A stretch of 64,000 nt of DNA from Lunularia cruciata (lineage: Eukaryota; Streptophyta; Marchantiopsida; Lunulariales; Lunulariaceae), in NCBI GenBank assembly GCA_948567375.1, contig OX419761.1, positions 51,524,501 through 51,588,500 of the forward strand. Reading direction: 5' to 3'. Position 1 is the stretch's first letter. The number at the start of each line of letters is the position of its first letter. The notes beneath the pieces are model-generated. The model did no database searches and had not been told where the DNA came from. It saw only the letters and a list, made by a program, of their open reading frames with translations. The translations under genes were made by a program, and so were the position numbers. Shown one piece after another: positions 51,401 through 60,977 of this stretch.

Positions 51401-52863
51401 CTGTTTCAACGTAACACTTACTCGGTGTTGGTATATAAGTGCATGAGTCCCAGAACACTAAACATACCATTGTGTAATGGTATGGTCAAACCATTCCAGA
51501 TTACTCTGAAATAGGATTTCCTTCTCACGAGGTCTCACATCCGTTATTTGACACATATTTCTTCAAGATAAGTTCATGGAAACTCCAATCAAAAGCTGCA
51601 TAATCTTGCTCAGTCACATTCAGTGAGACCCGTCCCCATCAAACTACCAGAAGTTCAAATCATGTGAGTCCCGCTTATGTTGTGAAAAAATTAATTTAAG
51701 GTTCAGATTGGTGTGTAAACAAGTAGAGGAGATAATGCTGATTCTAGAGCAGAAAGCAACCCTTCTTCTCTTCCTCTCAGTGATGCGAGTAAAAATCTAA
51801 CAAACAACAGTGCATGAGATGATGCAAGCAGAAGAACCGACCTTCAAGTGGTAGAGTCCTCCATTAGCTGGATTCCATCGTGAAAGCGCAGGCCAGTGCC
51901 CCACTCCGCCTACTATGACCTGAAAGTGACACCACAAGCCTTTGAAAGACTTTTCCATGACGGCATCTGGCGCTCGTCTCGATTTTGAAAACTATGTGGA
52001 TTCAGAAGTTCCACATGATTAACAAACCCAGAGATTGCGCCGATACGGTGTCGAAGGAGCAGGGCAAGGAGAGTATATCCATGAGAAAGCCTAACTAATG
52101 CAGAATTTACTCGAGATCGCTGCATGGTAGTAATGCAACCAAGAAAAGTCTGGAATTAAGTCAAAGAACTTATTTCGCACGCAATAGTAATCCCCTAAAG
52201 AAAAACGGATACAGATGAAAAAATGAAGGTGACTAAAATTCAACTCCTGACGGCAACCACCCGTGTCCGCAAACTTACATTCACCTAATGCAGAATTTCT
52301 GATCACACTTGTGGAGTTTGAAATTTTGCCATTTTCCGCCTCTAAAGATGGATAAGATTTATAGACGAAAACGACGGATTTCGCGGGAGTAGCCGACTTC
52401 GACTAAGGAAGCCAAGATGAGAACTGAAATTTCATTCATTGTAATGCGACCTCCGAACTGAGACTCACAGTTACAGACGAAAAGTATCTTGCAATAATCG
52501 AGCTGATAAAAAAAAATTACATCTCCTCCCAGAAATCCTTCCAGTGTTCATGTAGGACCAGCAAATCGGGACACGTGAACGTGGGGGAACCACCTAGGGA
52601 CTAGAAGGCATGAAAAATTTAGTCGCATCATAGTTCCATCTTCGGAAAAAAAATTCGAACTATCAAATTAGACTTCTACAATTCTTTGTAGAAGTCTAAT
52701 TTGGTCTAATTTGGTCTAATTTTGATCAAAGGTAAGACAAAGCGAATTAAAATCGCGCAGAGAACGCCAAGTGACTTACAGCTGGTACATTGCCGGCCTC
52801 CATCTGACCAAACTGTTCATCGACCTCGGTTCCCAGAAGTCGCTGCACCCCTCCATCTTCCAT
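42430..52863 (-). CDS. JmjC-domain (cupin) Fe(II)/2-oxoglutarate dioxygenase, JMJ31/HSPBAP1-like
   Basis: Fourteen exons, listed 5' to 3' on the minus strand: 52863-52780, 51919-51842, 48261-48178, 47952-47794, 47562-47494, 47305-47179, 46276-46204, 45942-45826, 45485-45366, 44345-44324 (22 nt), 44169-43693, 43342-43227, 42929-42836, 42489-42430. They sum to 1680 nt, 559 residues plus stop, and every junction is phase-consistent. Landmarks: HWPALSRWNPANGGL (about 36-50), HERVALLFGSF (about 80), LYLAQVPI (about 132), NLWMSM..STHYDPYHN with iron ligands His184 and Asp186, LWPPSAAPYLYP (about 203), DALFIPEGWYHQVD with distal iron ligand His266, then AVNFWWPS. The C-terminal half is helical, as in the plant family. 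JmjC-only proteins hydroxylate or demethylate proteins; the substrate here is unknown. Intron 7 is GC-AG; intron 2 (3.6 kb) and intron 6 are full of repeats. The start ATG follows an in-frame TGA. Confidence 0.88.
44324..44345 (-). other. candidate 22-nt micro-exon of the JmjC gene
   Basis: Flanked by a strong acceptor (AATTTGCAG) and a strong donor (GTAAGT). Its 22 bases bridge phase 2 to phase 0 and encode the end of a Ser codon plus FKKILSG, which fits between YLLRRVIS and the next exon. The downstream exon has two closely spaced acceptors: one (exon start 44169) is in phase with micro-exon inclusion; the other (44164) is in phase with skipping and would read SFKDIRR instead. Either splice keeps the frame open. 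Confidence 0.6.
46203..46204 (-). other. GC-AG splice junction (intron 7 donor of the JmjC gene)
   Basis: The exon ends ..AATCACAG at 46204 and the intron begins GCAAGC (46203-46198); the matching acceptor is TTGCAG at 45948-45943. Only this donor restores NHSGVDIALPDY in frame. GC donors are a minor class in plants and usually have AG before them and AAG after, as here. Confidence 0.7.
46699..46735. repeat. AGCAGAAGCCGTTC hairpin repeat, copy in intron 6
   Basis: A copy of a roughly 37-bp element with the core AGAAGCCGTTC..GAACGGGGGATCCAGAACC. CCGTTC and GAACGG form a short hairpin. It lies in intron 6 of the JmjC gene; seven more copies are in intron 2. Confidence 0.8.
46861..46925. repeat. 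interspersed repeat, copy 1
   Basis: About 65 bases, ending GCAGAGAACTAGTATACATC, match 50511-50575 with scattered changes. Both copies lie downstream of AGAAGCCGTTC elements, so they may be the end of one larger non-autonomous element present in introns 6 and 2. Confidence 0.75.
48347..50100. repeat. cluster of seven AGCAGAAGCCGTTC hairpin repeats
   Basis: Copies start at about 48347, 49648, 49749, 49816, 49921, 49983 and 50064. Each has (A/G)GAAGCCGTTC, a 2-5 base loop, (G)AACGG and usually GGATCCAGAAC. They are separated by ATATAAGTATGATATTG-like and GAAATGTAGATGAAAT-like spacers that also repeat. All are within intron 2 of the JmjC gene. No protein is encoded. Confidence 0.8.
48731..48863. 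repeat. 56-bp direct repeat, two copies, with internal inverted arms
   Basis: Units 48731-48786 and 48808-48863 are nearly identical (ACTTGCATGGATGC to CAGACAAGCATCC). ACTTGCA and TGCAAGT inside each unit can pair. A third, shorter copy is at about 51265-51305. Flanks contain GATATCTTGTATAA and its inverse. All are in intron 2 of the JmjC gene. Confidence 0.8.
48971..51410. repeat. GGTCTGTTGGTGTAAG element, three copies
   Basis: The motif (G)AGGTCTGTTGGTGTAA, followed shortly by CTGGCTGTTGG or a variant, is found near 48971, 51243 and 51379. At 51243 it directly adjoins the TGCAAGTGTGCAGACAAGCATCC segment, which links the two repeat types into one element. Adjacent ATACAAGTAGTGAG occurs near 49446 and 51358. 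Confidence 0.7.
50511..50575. repeat. interspersed repeat, copy 2
   Basis: Matches 46861-46925 and ends GCAGAGAACTAGTATACATC. Lies in intron 2 of the JmjC gene. Confidence 0.75.
52665..52702. repeat. 16-bp perfect inverted repeat in intron 1 of the JmjC gene
   Basis: AAATTAGACTTCTACA (52665-52680) and its exact reverse complement (52687-52702) flank a 6-nt loop. The right arm is followed by two further copies of GGTCTAATTT. It lies inside the first intron, about 80 bases from the end of exon 1. Confidence 0.85.
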
Positions 52864-53254
52864 CACCAAATTGCTGCCTCAGTAATCACAAATCCTTGAC
52901 CCGGTCTTCAACCCTCGTTCTACAGTAGCCGCTCTCCGACATTGTCATGAGAGAGAGACGAGAGAAGTGACAGATTTCGCACCCTTGCCTCGCCCCATGC
53001 ACTGCTCGGTGAGAGCGGCAAGTTCTGCATATTCCCGGCATACGGAAGACATCCGTCCGGTAAACACACGGGGTGTAAACCAAGACGATTCTTGAAAATG
53101 CCTAAAAGATGCCGAAAATACCGAAAAGTTTTAAGGAACACGGTACGTCCAGTCCTTCCCGACACGAGCACAGGTTCTGCAGAACTGGTCCCATGGAAGG
53201 AGAGACTGCGGTCGACCATTACCGTGGTAAGTCGGAAAGGTAAAAAGTTATGTC

Positions 53255-53522
53255 ACGTAGAAAATGTTTACTGTAGCTATTGGCTACAGGGTAGTCATGA
53301 AAGAAAGTCACGTCCGTGTTACGTGGCTGTACAGATACCCCTGGCATTCCAGAATCCAGATCTACCTATGCACCTAACGGAGCGCGGAGGTTTTCATCCA
53401 CGTTACATCACGGACGTGGGACCCTTAGTAAACGCGCTGACGTGGAGATGTTTCCCTACGAACGTCAGGAAACGTCTCTGGAGAATTTACGTAGAAATGG
53501 TCCACAAAGAACATACACACGT
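53255..53522. promoter_or_regulatory. dense cluster of ACGT core elements
   Basis: Ten ACGT tetramers lie within 268 bases: 53255, 53310, 53321, 53400, 53414, 53440, 53462, 53472, 53489 and 53519. About one would be expected by chance. Several have bZIP-like contexts (TGACGTGG at 53438, TTACGTGGC at 53319, ACACGTGA at 53517). It lies 0.4-0.7 kb upstream of the JmjC start codon. In plants ACGT elements bind bZIP and bHLH factors in light, ABA and stress responses. It could instead be repeat sequence. Confidence 0.4.
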
Positions 53523-54183
53523 GATTTCGTTCTAATTCACAATAGTATATATATATATATACATTTCCTTTTGGAAAAACTTCTTGTTAAAAGAGTATTA
53601 TGTGTACCTGTACCGTGAATCTTGTGTCCGTGCAGGAGCCAACTTTTGACTTATTTTTAAAATCTAAGATAGAATAACTTGCAATATGAGTCTTGTAAGT
53701 CCTTACAGTATAGCACAGTCACTAAACTCCATTTGATTATTTTCTTTATACCCGTTCAGTATGAGCTGGGTTTCTCTCTGCTTATTTTGGCAGGAGTCAA
53801 CCTTTTCGTAAGTCGTCTAAGTTTTGAATATAACTCCCAAGAAACTAGCATCCCAGTTCTCTTCGGGTGCATAGATATGAAAAGAATTTCAAGTGAACAT
53901 TCTACAATAGAAATGAGAACATCTATCTCTACATACTTCCGTCCATGAAGAATTGATGAGAAAATGTTCTGTCGAACTGAACAGATGCGTTTTCAGTGTG
54001 GGGAAGCATAGAGACTATAATAGATTTCTCGATGAATAGCAGCAGGCAAGTTGCTCGTGGAGTATTGAGGGAGAAATTTGACATGTTTGACACCCATAGA
54101 AGGGTGAGATTATGGAAATTGTCATGTGAAAGGTTGTTGACCTTCAAAAGGAGGCATCTGGAAATGGGAGTTCTGCTGTCAAA

Positions 54184-54210
54184 TGTTGTTGTTGTTGTTG
54201 TTGTTGTTGT
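54184..54210. repeat. (TGT)n microsatellite
   Basis: Nine uninterrupted copies of TGT in the spacer. Confidence 0.9.
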
Positions 54211-55800
54211 CCACAGTCTCGTTGCAAATCGTGATTCCAGCTCAATCAATAAGTAAGGTAAAGTAAGGTCAATGCACAAAAGGCGGGAGGTCCTTCATGC
54301 TATCCGATTGGAGATTTTCTTTTTCTATTCTATTTCTATTTCTATTTCAGCAGGCGTTGAGGTAATCCGTTCTGGTCATTGTTTCTGATTTCCAGAAATT
54401 GGTAGTAGTTGACGAGAAGGATTTTCCTTTTCTTGAAACCGACAATGTTTGTTTGACCATTTCAATTCCGAGCACTTTGATGCGTTCTAGACGCGTTTAG
54501 AAATGTTCGATTTGCCTAGACAAATAGAGGTACACTCGGGGTACTATTTTATATATTTATTTACTCTCACAATGAGGTATGTGTCACACGACACCATCAA
54601 TCCATTCTCGGTGGAAGACAATCATTCCCCTTCAAGTCTTGACGCATAAATAATAAGGTTGTTAGTGTGACACACAAAGCGATAGAATATATTTCGGTTT
54701 TGACTGAAACTGTCCTTCTTTTATTACATACCTCTAAATGTCATTGATGAGTCCGTTAGTACATTTGACGTGTTATAAACCTTTATCTGGCAGAAATTTT
54801 TTATTTCTTCTTTAATGTTGCAGATCTCTTTAGGGTGGAAACTTGGACAGAGTGATATCTTGATAAATGCTAGAATAGTGTACATGAAGTAACGATGATA
54901 ACTGCATGCCAATAAACTTCACAAACAATTTAGTTACATTTTTTTTTAATCTTTCCCGGATGAGAACAGTTGGCGTGCGACTAAGGAGTATATCAAATGC
55001 CTTTTGAAATTATTCGGAGCCAGTTGTGTCAAATGCCTATATACTGTCTAAGAACATTCCTTACACTTGTTCACAAAATAACTTGACAAAATTTACCTTC
55101 TTGATACAGAAATCGATGTTCATTTCCCACAACATTATGGATCTTAGGCGACAAAGGGTACATCATTGTCTTGACACTTCGGTGCCTACAAACAGAAATC
55201 TTGTATTTTTGGGAAGCCAGATTTACCGCAAAACCACTACTATCACAAGTTTGAGGACACATTCTTCTTGTGACTACTTTTCGGTCCTTACTTTAATAGT
55301 ACAAACAGCTCTTCTCATAAAATGCAGAAAACAAAGCCGAAGATAGAGATGTCATCATGATGTTGGAACGATCTTATTTATTTATTTTATCCTTTTGTTA
55401 TTTTTAGAACTTAGTCTTTGTGGATAGAGAAGAATGATTTTCAAGTCCTAACGAGATCTCTTGCACCTCCGCATTGAAGGTCACATGCTTATTAAATCTA
55501 AAGTATCGGAGGTTTAAGATGGAACGCTACCTATTTAGCGAAGTTTCTTAGGGAGGCGTGGCACGATGTGACGATGCCACGCAGTGAGAAGGATGTCCCC
55601 CTTTTCCTGTAGTTTGCCGCCAAGCCGTAGTCCGGTCGTCCGTTTCCGAAACCGTTCCACAATTCACGGCGCTGCCAAATCTGGCAGTGCGGTAAGTTGT
55701 TCCCTGTATATTCTGTAGATGCGTTGAGTATGATTAGGGTGGATATGGAGATCGTGACCTGGGAGGCAAAGTAGTCGTTAGATCCAAATCGGGCGGTGAG

Positions 55801-57017
55801 GAAGGATAGAGGAATGTCATGTGAATCTTTTGATTCTCAGCGGAACCGATTCTTCGAACATATTTTGAGCCCCGTATTTATATATAAACGTAGATTCAGC
55901 AGACATGGGACAGAAGAGAGGAGGGGGATCTTTATAGGGGTTCGGAGAGGGAACTCTATTATTGAGCGATTGACAAGAGAAATAAGCGGTCAGATTGGTG
56001 GTCCGTCGGACAAGAGCGGGTATGGCAGCAGTTTCTAGAATTATTGGGGAGTTTAGCCGGGGATGAAACTGCGCAAAGACCACGCACGGTGCAATCGACC
56101 CAACCGCGGTGGGCGAGGATACAGTATATCTGTAGAGACTACGCAATAGGCTTTTCCCTCTCGTGCCTCACTGCGATACGGTACGTAGCGTACGTACAGT
56201 AGGTAGCTAAGGGCCTGCCCCTTGGCCTGGCTCTGCTCTGCTCTGCTCTTCTTCTTCTCTGCACTAATGCTGTCTGCCCTTCTCCTCTTCTTCTGCTGAT
56301 GCTGCGGGGTTTCTGCTGCTTCTTCTTCGTCTTCTTCTGTTTCTTCTTCCACTAGTTACTTTGTTGTTCTTCTACTAATCTTTTCCTGTTTCAATTCGTT
56401 CGTTGGGTTCGGTGGGTCGCTCGATTGTTCCTCCGTCCGTCCGTCCTTCTTTCCTTCGTTAGTTTCTGTCACTATTGCAGCTGCATCGTGTTTTGTAGTT
56501 GGTCATTTACCTCTTTGTCCTCTATCTATCCCTACGAGGAATACATCTGATAATACTCTGCATCTGAGCAGCACTTGTTAGGGAGCGAGCGAGCGAGCGA
56601 GCGAGGGAATGCTTCTATTCGTTACGGATTAGCTTTCGAGAAGGCTGAGTGTTGTGTTTTTCGTCTGCTTTTGTTTTTCCTCGCGTTGTTTGTCTACAGG
56701 AACTGAGAGACGAGCCGGAGTGAGTGGACGAGTGTTTTTTTCTTTTCTTTTGGTTTTATTTTATTGGACTGTCGTCGTCGTCGTAGTCGCTTGGGTTGTG
56801 GTCGCTTGTGGAGCGGAGGAATTTTGTTATTGAGGGAATAGTAGTGGTGCAGCATCGACGGGGAGGGAAGAGGAGGCATCTCGTTTGCCAATTGAGGGTA
56901 CGGAGACTTGTTGTCGATCAGCCGCGGATGCTGGCAGGGCAGGGCGTAGTGACTGCCGCCGCAGTGGAATCGTCGGGAAATACGGATCACAGTTTTTGAA
57001 GTCTGAGATCGGGGTGG
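55801..57017 (+). promoter_or_regulatory. upstream region and probable 5' leader of the proton pump interactor gene
   Basis: Balanced-GC sequence rich in pyrimidine microsatellites: TTCTTCTT and GCTCTGCTCTGCTCT tracts near 56230-56350, TCCGTCCGTCCGTCC near 56431-56446, a GAGC repeat (56583-56605) and GTCGTCGTCGTC near 56770. CT-rich leaders of this type are common in plant housekeeping genes. A 5' untranslated intron is possible but not shown. Confidence 0.4.
56583..56605. repeat. (GAGC)n microsatellite
   Basis: Nearly six tandem GAGC copies in the leader of the proton pump interactor gene. Confidence 0.9.
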
Positions 57018-60000
57018 ATGGGGGGACCAGAACTAGAAAGTAGCACTCACGTTCATAGGAATGGTAACTCGGCAAAGTCTGGAGTTAATGGTCATGTCAG
57101 CGATTTGCCTGTATTGGCCTCAAATGGCAAGATTAGCGAGCAGGGGAGTAGTGGTAAATTGAACGGGCATTTAGATCTAGAGAATCAGCCTCATCAAGAA
57201 GGCAAAACAGGAGACATGGTGTCGAGTAGCAATGACGAAGAGGTCTCGCACATGCCGAGGGGCCAGAATGAGGAAGCTAGTGGAGTTTCTGCACCTAGTG
57301 AGGACGTAGTAGGAAGTGCGAAAGCTGTGGGAGGAGGTTCTAGTGGTGATGCACCGAGCATCGTTGCTGATGGAGGTCGTCAAACTCCAAATTTGAGCTC
57401 TGATTGGAATGCAGCGGATGGGAATTCCGCCTGGGAGGTTGCTGGGGATGAGAGCGTTTTAGGTCCAGGACCTACTCAAGAAAAAGCAGCAGAGTTTAAG
57501 GCGACGCCTGCCCCTGAACTGTACTCATACTGGATGGTAAAAATTCCACGACCGGTGGACAACAAGGGAAAAGCGGAGATCAGGATGGCAGAGCTACGTC
57601 TGAAAGAGAAGACTGAAAAGCGTGATTTTATTAGTGCAGCTGTCCAAATGAAAAGGGTACCTGGATCTGCTGCTTTCCTTTTACTTAACATATGCGCTTG
57701 ATCTGATTGTAGATTTCAAAAGAAGTGCCTGCCGTCAATGCTGAACTTTGATGGGAAGAACTATAAACCGTTGGAAATTTCACCCTGACACTGTCGATCT
57801 AGTGCGCCAATGTTGCAAACTGTAGACAAGCTGATTTAGAGTATTCGGGCCATCTTCACAAAGAATTCATAGAGGTTCTGGTTGTTTCTACAGGCCAGTC
57901 GCAATGAAGCACTTGACAAACTGAAAGCTGCAAGAGAGAAAGCAAGAGCATGTGGTGATGCATGGCGAAGCAAGAACGAAGAGGTTAAACCTCTACAAGC
58001 TGCCAATAAAAGATTCAGAGAAGCTGGTCGACTGGCAAGAGACAAAGGTCGGGACTTACCTTCTAGCGAGCAGGAGCTAGATCAAAAGGTAAAATTTGAA
58101 ATTCTCCATTGTTCGCCAAGGTGCTGTTGTTCTTTGATCTTAGAAACCATGCTTTAGAGAAACACTTTTGGCTCTTGCTGATCCATATGTTGCTGTTCCA
58201 TATGTTCAATATGTTTCGGTCAGATTGCGTATCTTGAGTATAGAATCCAGCACGAGAGTATACCTTTGAAGGAGGAGAAACAGTTGCTCCGGGATATCAA
58301 GAGTTTGAAGTCCTGTCGAGAGGAAGTGTGTGCAAACGCTGCTCTTCATGCAGAGTTTACAGAGACGTTGGGCGAGAGAGACGAGGTCCAAGAACGTCTG
58401 AAGGTGAGTACGTCATTTACTGCAGCCTTTGTATGTTGGACCAGAGATGTGATGCAATCATCTGTATATGTAATAGGTTATGTTTATATTTTGAATCGCG
58501 TCTCCTAACTTGCTTTGTTCCTATCGCAGCCCTTATTGGCAGAATTGGATAATTTGAAAGCGGAATGGAGCGCTGCTTCCGATAAAGTCGCAGCGGCAGA
58601 AGCCGAGTTTATGAAAATGGATGAGGCTGTCAATCAGATCCAGGGTCAATGGGCAGCTGCTAACCGTGCTCGACAAGACGCATTTGAAGAACGTTCCCGT
58701 CTCATGAGGCAAGAGAGTGCGCGGGTAAGTACAAACCAATGTGGTCACCATATGGATCAGAGAACTAGACTTGTACCACTGCAACTGAATGTGCCACATG
58801 TGATGATCAAATTGGAAGTGAAGATTGGTATGCCAATAGAAGTCACTAAGTGAAGTTGCCTTTTGCCAAAGATCAAAGGCTGCCAAGTTGTGTCTTCCTC
58901 CCTACCAGATCTGACTTCTGGTGTTGCTCATCGCTGCCAACATGATCTTGTGCACGACGATGAATTTGCTATTTAGTAATTGAATGAGTAACTGTATTAG
59001 ACGATAAGTTTGGTCATATGTTGAGTTCCGGCCGGACGAAAGAATGGAGTCTGTGAAGTTCATAGCATGGGACTAACATTATTACTCTGCTATACTCACA
59101 GAACTTTCCGTCCATTGTGCTATGAGACATTATTTTATACTCAACACGAATCTTACTGTTATATTAATGGACAGAATGATGAGTTCTACAACAACAAGCG
59201 GGAGTTTCAAAATGTTAGACTGCTGGCTTACAAGAAGGAGAAGAAGATGGTAGAGGAACTTTGTAATGCACAGGTAAATATGGGTTGGCGCATCTTGTTT
59301 ACTACTTCATATGCTTTTTCAACGTTAGCATAATACCTAAGTTTCGTGAAGAACGCAACTTCGCATCTCAAAGATTTACTTGAAAAATTCCACATGCATC
59401 TGTCATGCAACTAAGGGAACACTTCTAGGTCATTCTGATTCAGGTAGACAGCTCAGTCCATAATCTTGAAGGAGGTTCCTTTGTCCTGTTTTATATATCT
59501 ATAATAATGTGTTTGAGGATATTCTATTGGCTTCCGCATCAACCTTGGGTGTTTGACTTACAGTGCTCTGCATTATCATGATATTAAATCATCATCCAAA
59601 TATCCAGCTGGTTCTGGTTCGAACTTTATTTGGAGTTAGCATGACTTGTTCTGACTCTTGCTAAAACGATATTCTAATCTTATGCTATGTGATTCGGAAC
59701 ATCTGTTGACTTCTCTTAATGGGTTTTTCTCCATGTAGGTGGAACGAATTCTCGACATGTGGAATAACAATGCCGAATTTCGGGCTACCTACATCAAAAG
59801 CAACGAACGGAGCACATTGAAGCGGCTGTCGACGTTTGACGGAAGGTCATTAGGCCCCGACGAAGAGCCACCATTGATACCTGGAGATGGTGAAGATACT
59901 GCTCTTGAGTCAAGGGCAGCTGGAGCTGGAACTGGAACCTCAGTTTCTGCTTCTCTAAACTCACGCAGAGAAGGCCAACCGAAGGGGCAAACGAAATCCG

Positions 60001-60977
60001 CGGAGTCCAACCACTCTGGCTCAAATTCCAATTCTGAAAAGAAGGAACCTGAACGGGAGATTGCTCCCACTTCAGTCTCCAACGGAAATTTTGCTCCGAC
60101 CAAAGCTACACCTGCCGTAGCCCCGGTTTCTGATGCAGACAAGCAAGAACAGGTCAGAGTTGACCTTGCAGCTGCTGCGGAGTTAAAAGAGAAACGTAGG
60201 CAGCAAGAGATGGCCAAAGCTAAAGAAGCTGAGGAGAGGAAGAAACGAATGGCGGAGAGGACTCAATCAAAAGCTCTTGTGCGAGCCCAAAAGGAAGCAG
60301 AAAAGAAAGAGAAGGTGGGTATTCACATAAAGTTAGTCCTGTCAGCATCCATGTCGTGTCCGCCAGTCGTCAACCAGATGTGGTGTCCAGTAGTTACCAA
60401 GTTTAGTGGTGTCATTGTTGATACAAGATATCTAGTCAGTGTATGTGATGGCTGTTATCCTTCTAGTTAAGCGTATTTGCGTATTCCTTTTGCCTCATTC
60501 CTCGGTTAACACAGTTTGCATTCCACTGGAAGCATAACTCTGTCAACGGGTTTTGAATTCCACTGCACTTCTTCAGTATGCATTTTAGCTGCTCCATGTC
60601 ATTCAGAGTAAGATTGTGACAGTATGTCATCTGTTCGTATACAGGAAAAAGAGAAACGAGCGCGGAAGAAGGCAGCAACGGGGACACCATCTTCTCAAGT
60701 GTTTAGCTCTCCAGTTGAGACAGCTACGGAGCTCCTTCAAGAAGCTGAAGGAGGTCATGAAGCACCCGTTCAGGAAATTCATACTGAAAGCAAGCCCAGT
60801 TCGAAGCAGCGGAAGAGGACTGCTTTACAACAGAAAACAAAGTCTGTGAAGCTGCCTCCTGTGCCTAGCGCCATAGCCAAGAAAGATGGTATACATCAGC
60901 AAACTTGGTTTTGGGTAATCCTGGGTGCCGTGCTGCTCTTTGGGCTGCTTGCCTTAATGGCAAGATATGTACTATAA
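57018..60977 (+). CDS. proton pump interactor (PPI1 family), coiled coil with C-terminal membrane anchor
   Basis: Seven exons, all junctions phase 0: 57018-57656, 57894-58088, 58224-58403, 58530-58724, 59175-59273, 59739-60314, 60645-60977, giving 738 residues. The family binds the regulatory C-terminus of the plasma-membrane H+-ATPase and stimulates it; Arabidopsis PPI1 is largely at the ER. The first 165 residues are Ser/Gly/Glu-rich and disordered. The conserved core opens with ELYSYWMVKIPRP at residue 167 and continues through AANKRFREAGRLARDKG and IAYLEYRIQHESIPLKEEKQLL (from 279) into long coiled coils. VERILDMWNNNAEFRATY (from 437) precedes the conserved GPDEEPP. A Lys/Glu-rich helix (about 580-640) leads to a 21-23 residue hydrophobic segment at the very end (about 716-738, WFWVILGAVLLF..), a tail anchor. 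It is longer than the roughly 600-residue Arabidopsis protein, mostly in the N-terminus and the linker before the Lys/Glu helix. Confidence 0.92.

Larger units (their letters stand above)
52864..55800. other. divergent spacer between the JmjC and proton pump interactor genes
   Basis: Contains the JmjC promoter side (52864 to about 53250), an ACGT-dense segment, a GTT microsatellite (54184-54210) and ordinary or AT-rich sequence. A 147-codon plus frame (53092-53535) is basic and unrecognised. No gene is supported. Confidence 0.45.

Noticed and set aside
53092-53535. 147-codon basic open frame (+)
   Set aside because: No family match and no splice partners, and it overlaps an equally open minus-strand frame and the ACGT-rich segment; it may be chance.
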